From NCBI GenBank assembly GCA_028023455.1, contig JAQFVV010012400.1, positions 11,665,748-11,729,747 on the forward strand: a stretch of 64,000 nt of DNA, read 5' to 3'. Source of the stretch: Epiperipatus broadwayi (lineage: Eukaryota > Onychophora > Udeonychophora > Euonychophora > Peripatidae). The position numbers and the translations under genes were made by a program. Within the stretch, counting starts at the first letter, position 1. Each line of letters starts with the position of its first letter. Under the pieces are notes generated by a model. It did not search any database. It had not been told where the DNA came from and saw nothing but the letters and a program-made list of their open reading frames with translations. Of the stretch, positions 59,234 through 64,000 are shown one piece after another.

Positions 59234-60311
59234 TTAGATTCCTGGGTCATGCAGGTGATGTCCACAGGGTTTGAGGCTCCGAGCATTGCAGGTCCCTTTG
59301 ATAGTGCCCTTCTGCTTTAATAGGTACACACTTGGTCCGCATTTGCTATGTATGAGATAAGGTCCTTGGTATAACGGAAAGAACTTTTTGTACATCTTAA
59401 GGCCCTGATTGCTGGGTTGTGGTGTCCGTACCCACACGTTTCCATTTGGCTCATTCTCATGTGGTAGAGGGCTCTTCTTTGGTCGGTTGCAGGATCAACT
59501 GGATGTTCCTCCCATGGCAATGGTGTCTTGACTAAGGCAGGATCCCTTATCCCAAAGTGTAATCGCATGGGTGTCATCCCCGTTGACTCATTTATTGTCC
59601 ATTTATGTATTGGCAAATTTCCTTTGTTCGTTTCATCCAGCCTTGGTGGTTTCCTTGAACATGTGTTCTAAATAGATGGTTAATCTCCCTCATAACCCTT
59701 TCTCAGGGGTTCGATTGGGGATTTCTGATGGAGGTCATGCTATGTTTGATGTTCTGTTGTGCTAACCATGTCCTCCATTCCCGTGACGTAAATGCAGACC
59801 CATGATCTGACAGGAGTGTATTAGGTTTCCCAATATTGGTCAATTGGTGTTGTAGGGCCCTAATCGTACACCGAGAATCCGCTTTCCTGACTGAGTAGGC
59901 CCAAATGTATTTTGAGAACAGATCGTAGGTGACCAGAAGGTAACGGCATCTCTGGTATGGTGGTAATCATCCGTAGTGATCAATAGCCAAGATTTCATTT
60001 GGTCTTGTTGGGATGATGGAGTTAAGAGGGCCACAAAAGTTTCTGCTTGGTGGTTTGTCCCTGGTGCAGGTCATGCATTTATCTAGGGTTTTAAGGATGC
60101 TATCATACATCCCTGGCCAGTGGAACTGCCATCTCAAAGCCTCCTCCATCTTCCATGGGCCATAGTGTCCTACCAGATGATGCATGTGTTCAATAAGGTA
60201 ACTCCTTAGATTTGGTGGTACCAAGATCCTCCAGTAATTTCCTCCTGTCCTAACTTGTTGGAATAGCCCATTCCGCATCTGGTAGGGGGTTTGCCTCGTA
60301 TTGTAGTGCAT
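59234..60311 (-). pseudogene. integrase remnant of pol
   Basis: The zinc-binding N-terminus (HHLVGHYGPWKMEEALRWQF, then CMTC) lies at about 60220-60050 and shows the H-H-C-C pattern. The catalytic core is scattered over frames between about 60030 and 59640 with several stops. The C-terminal segment (YQGPYLIHSKCGPSVYLLKQ) lies at 59437-59234. Integrase would join element DNA to the host genome; this copy cannot. Confidence 0.85.
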
Positions 60312-61830
60312 CCTTCAAATGGGTTGCCCTTCTGCTGGATCATCTGGATCAATTGTTGATACTCCGGGTGCTGTTCCTGCCAGTATTTGAGGTTCTTCAA
60401 CTACTGTTCCACATCAGGGTTCAGGATATTAGCTGCGATGATCAGGGATTGGTCACTTGAAATTGGGTTTTGGGGTTTGACTTCTATAGGGTGTTGACTT
60501 AATATGTCAGCAACCATATTTTCTGGGCCTGGGCAGTAAAAAATCTTGTAGTTGAACTGCTGAAGGCTGAGGCTCCATCTTATCAGGCAGTCATTATTCA
60601 AGTAGCTCTTGTTAAGAAACTCCAAGCATTGGGGGTCAGTGTCAATGATGACTTCGGAGCCTAAAAGTACCTGCTCGAACTTATTACATGCCCAGACTAT
60701 TGTCAGGACCTCCTGTTTGGTTACTGTGTAGTTTTTTCCGCACCTTTTAATGTCTGGCTACTAAAGTAGAGCACCTGATGCTGTCCCTCTTGATTTATCT
60801 GGAACATAACCACCCCAACCCCTTCTGACTGCTATCCATTTGTAGGTAAAATGGGCGAGTAAAATCGGGATGGTGTAGCATAACAATCTTCAAAAAGGTT
60901 TTTTTCCTTTATTTGCTGAAAACTTTCATCCTGAATCAGTGAGCATTTCCACCTGTGGTGTTGCTTCAACATATCTATCAATGGGGCTGTGTCCTTGGTG
61001 AATTTCAGGTAAAAATGGTGATAATAATTACAGAGACCAGAAATGATCAGACCTATTTCCAATTTATTGGCCTTAGAAAATTATAGATGGCTTCGATCTT
61101 GTCAGGATGTGCCTAACTCCCTGGCCTTGAATGAGGTGTCCCAAGAAGGATATTTCATTGAGTGCAAAACAGCTCTTTTTTAGGTTTATAGTGATATTTT
61201 TCCTAGTGCATTTTTCAAAGAACTGCTTTAGGTCCTCTATGTGTCCTTCAATATCTCCTGATGCGATAACCACATCGTCCACATAGCACACTAGTTTTCT
61301 CTTGAGGGACTCTGGAAAAACTTGATCCAAGCATCGCATAAGGCCAGCACCGCTGTTAATCAAACTGAATGGCACTCTTTTAAACATGTGGCTCTGCCCA
61401 TTGTGCTGGAACACCATGTATTTCTGATCCTGGGGGTAAAAGGTCATTTGCCAGTAGCTGGCAGTCAGGTCCAACAGTCAGTTCCAAAGTGAAGAAGATA
61501 TTTTTTCCTGCTAGCTTCCCTAACATTTCTTGGACTGGTGGAGGAATATCTCTCTCAGGTACCGTAATGTTATTTAATTTTTGCACATCCAAGCACAATC
61601 TTATGGATCCATCTTTTTTTAAACACCACCAGAGGGTTGTATGGTGATGATCCCTTTTCAATGATGCCCCAGTCTATCATTTGCTGGATCTGCACATTAA
61701 CGTCTGATTGGTACTGGAATGGGATTGGGTATGTACTGGTTTGAAAATATGCCTCGTCTCTTACACGTATTCCATGGATGTAGCCTTTAATCTCACCAGA
61801 AACTTGCGAAAACACTCCCCGGTTTTCCAT
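60312..61830 (-). pseudogene. reverse transcriptase and RNase H remnant of pol
   Basis: The RT start (IPFQYQSDVNVQIQQMIDWG) is at about 61740. The fingers with DGSIRLCLDVQKLN follow at 61600, then palm MDLTASYWQM and CYVDDVVIAS (61474-61073), with the catalytic V-D-D intact, and the GLCNYYHHF thumb at 61062-60832. RNase H is recognisable by YKIFYCPGPENMVADILSQH (60625-60401), but its first catalytic residues lie in a broken frame. At least five frame breaks. Confidence 0.9.
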
Positions 61831-61963
61831 TAGAACTTGCCATAACTGCGCCTGTTCTTCTATTGTCTGTAAGTAATCTTTTGAAGGATTTCCTCATCCT
61901 GGCAGATTTGTATGCATCTGATCTGGTGTTCTTGGTCATGGTCTTTAAGTTTGGTCCCAAAGC

Positions 61964-62275
61964 CTATTGTTCTTTCTGGAAGGTGAGTATCTTTTTATTG
62001 TAATCCAGGACACATTCATGTTGGGATAGGAAATCTCTTCTGATTATAATGTCTTGTATAAGTCCCTTGATTACCAGGAATGTGTGTTCCATGATGGTTC
62101 CCCCTATCACAACTTCCAACCATACTTGGTAGTTCTCTGTCTTTGTTGATTTTCCATCCGCTAGCTTCATCTGGATTATCCATGCTGGGAGTCTGGGTAT
62201 AAGTCCTTGTTTTTCTTGTTCGGTTAACCATTCTTTGGCAATACATGACACATGGCTACTGGTATCCAGGAGGAT
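61964..62275 (-). pseudogene. aspartic protease remnant
   Basis: The minus strand near 62270-62250 reads D-T-S-S, where retroviral-type proteases have D-T/S-G-A. It is followed by ISWLEVVIGGTIMEHTFLVI-like flap text in 62251-61964 and the I-I-R-R-D-F-L-S-Q-H end (family: I-L-G-x-D-F-L). The glycine of the active-site triad is changed and a break lies just before the frame, so it is inactive. Confidence 0.7.
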
Positions 62276-62389
62276 GTGCTTCTGATGTCCCTACTTTTAT
62301 GTTAATTATTGGACATGGGCTAATCATGAGACACCAGGTGGGATCTTCTTGGATGACTGTCGACATGGCCTCATTTCCTCCCTCTTGTT

Positions 62390-62960
62390 CTAGTTGCTGG
62401 TATGGTTAGTAGTGGCCCCGTGGTTTCCTTGATGGGAAATCTCTATCCATGTCTCTTTGCCACTGTCCTGCTGGATCATCTGAATGATATACATGTCTGA
62501 AAATGCAAATGTTGTCAGGGTCCTTAATGTGTTAGCTTGGCAGTTGAAAAACTGGGCGTAGGTTTCTCTGTTGCTATATTCATACCTTTCCTGGCAGAGT
62601 CCATGAAGGATGTGTCTCTGCTGGTCATCACTCCAATATTGCTTCAACAGTGCTTCCTCGTAATATTTCATGGTTGTGGGTTTAACTGCCAGCGTGTCCC
62701 ACCAATCCTTAGCATAATTTCATAAATATTTCTTTGCGATTGTTGCCTGTTCATTCGTCCCTGCCTTAAAACAACAAAAAAAAGTTTTGAGACTTTCCAA
62801 ATGTGATTGTGGCCTTTCTCCTATTTCCCCATTGAAGGTTTCTATCTGTATTTCAATCATTTCTACAGCGTTTTCCTACTCTGTTGTTGCTTATATCTAT
62901 AATGGCTTATTGCTAAACTCCCCCGGAACTATGGCTATATCTGCTATTCCCATTATTCTT
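62390..62960 (-). pseudogene. gag remnant
   Basis: The 93-codon frame 62671-62390 has MKYYEEALLKQYWSDDQQRH and RETYAQFFNCQANTLRTL, typical of the capsid-like middle of Ty3/gypsy gag. More gag-like text lies upstream to about 62960 in other frames. No CCHC knuckle was seen. Breaks on both sides. Confidence 0.65.
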
Positions 62961-63304
62961 TCCACTTCTCCTGCCCTACTCTGGCTGCTACCCCTATCTA
63001 TTATAATTTGCTGCTGCCATTACTCTTGCTCTCATACATATTTTTATTATTTTATATATATATTTTTAGATCCGAGTATGTTTCATCATCACCCTTTTAT
63101 ATATGTTCGTATCTATTCCATGTCCACTGCCTGCTCAATATCTCATTTGATTTATTTATATATATAGTAGTTATAAAACAATATATGAATGAAAGAAAAC
63201 TCAACAATAAAAAAAATTCTCTTTTTTCCTTTTTTTTTTTTTTGATCTCGGGGTATTTTCGTGTTCGGCCCACTTTGCGGCATTAGCAGCTAAAAAAATT
63301 ATTA
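62961..63304 (-). other. LTR element leader
   Basis: Non-coding. A primer-binding-site-like string (TGGGCCGAACACG on the minus strand, 63261-63273) lies about 30 bp inside the LTR border, further than usual, so the call is weak. Confidence 0.4.
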
Positions 63305-64000
63305 TGTGATGATAAGATTACATATGCCTTGTTAACATGTTGCAAAGTTCCACCACCATGTTTGAATGGCGGCATAACAGGTGGGTTCAGGGCCTGTGAT
63401 ACCGTATTCGAATATAGTAAATTTTTTCACAACAAAACCTACATGACAACGCATCTATCATAACAATAGCATTATTTTCTAGGTCCAGTGGTCAGATAAA
63501 CAAGAGACTTTAATTAATGATTTAACCTTACGGACTACTACTATATACTACTATTCATTGATATGAGAGATATTAATTATTATTTAAAATTAAGCAGATA
63601 CAGACATGGATATTAATTATGGTTAATTTACATTAGCAATATATTATGCTACCTGGATATCAATATTAATTACATTCCATGCCTCTTGTTTAAGTAATGA
63701 AGGTTACGAGACACAGTACGAGATTTTAAAGAGGAGCGCATTCGTTCACAAAGCTATCATCCTATTTACTTTATCATTAATATTTTATTATAAATAATTT
63801 ATTATAGATTAACATATGTGGAGGAGTGGAGCAAGACCCAACATAAACTTTATAATTATTATTAAAGCGACCTGCAGTAGTATGGATACTGCCAAGCTAT
63901 AAGAGAATCGGCTTTCAAAAGGATAATTGCAGAAAAAATGTTAGAGGCTGGTGGGGCGATCAAACATCGGATCGGAGCCCTGTAGGTCTGTCATGAGTGC
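63305..64000 (-). repeat. 5' LTR, incomplete at window edge
   Basis: Begins TGTGATGATAAG and is collinear with 56303 onward, with substitutions and a small deletion near 63610. The part visible includes one copy of the 204-bp unit; whether it is also duplicated lies outside the window. Confidence 0.9.

Larger units (their letters stand above)
56303..64000 (-). mobile_element. Ty3/gypsy-type LTR retrotransposon, 5' LTR runs off the window
   Basis: Minus-strand element. The 3' LTR is at 56303-58478 and its internal region at 58479-63304 (4.8 kb) holds remnants of gag, protease, RT, RNase H and integrase in that order. The 5' LTR starts at 63305 and continues beyond 64000. RT-RNase H before integrase defines the Ty3/gypsy (Metaviridae) order. 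All genes are interrupted by stops or shifts, and the LTRs differ at several percent of sites by eye, so it is an old inactive copy. No env-like frame found. Confidence 0.9.

Overview
This is an AT-rich, repeat-dominated piece of an animal (most likely invertebrate) nuclear genome. I see no convincing host protein-coding exon. The coding sequence comes from retrotransposons: two long RTE-type LINE copies plus a small RTE fragment, three copies of a LINE family embedded in (ATT)n microsatellites, one CR1/Jockey-type LINE, and a Ty3/gypsy-type LTR element cut by the right edge. A mariner transposase relic, several foldback or TIR elements and long trinucleotide arrays fill most of the rest. The phylum is not settled. 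CpG is rare in most intergenic DNA, which suggests germline methylation. One short TTAGGG-type stretch occurs inside a transposon and is weak evidence of lineage.

Layout. 0.3-3.6 kb: decayed RTE LINE (-). 4.2-4.6 kb: mariner relic (+). 5.9-7.9 kb: repeats with hammerhead-like motifs, one with a tRNA-like centre. 11.1-12.9 kb: unannotated CpG-retaining island, the best candidate for host regulatory DNA. 14.7-16.9 kb: 5'-truncated LINE (-) between trinucleotide arrays. 18.1-18.4, 20.4-21.5, 25.0-25.3, 28.8-29.7 and 30.5-30.9 kb: foldback or TIR elements. 31.1-31.4 kb: RTE fragment. 34.6-49.7 kb: a 15-kb block in which two microsatellite-embedded LINEs (-) and one CR1/Jockey-type LINE (+) are separated by (ATT)n/(ATG)n arrays. 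49.9-50.3 kb: remnant with a possible Penelope-like C-terminus. 51.6-54.9 kb: RTE LINE (-) with a 13-bp target duplication. 56.3-64.0 kb: LTR retrotransposon (-) with a 2.2-kb 3' LTR and degraded gag-pol; its 5' LTR runs off the window.

Two themes stand out. First, all three copies of the CCHC-ORF1 LINE family have the same 3' junction and the same orientation relative to an (AAT)n repeat, as expected for a LINE that targets trinucleotide microsatellites. Second, several unrelated-looking foldback repeats carry CTGATGA - short stem - GAAA, the catalytic-core pattern of hammerhead ribozymes. One lies downstream of a possible Penelope-like coding tail, so these may be terminal repeats of Penelope-like elements. 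Both readings are inferences from sequence inspection; no alignment, folding or database search was run.
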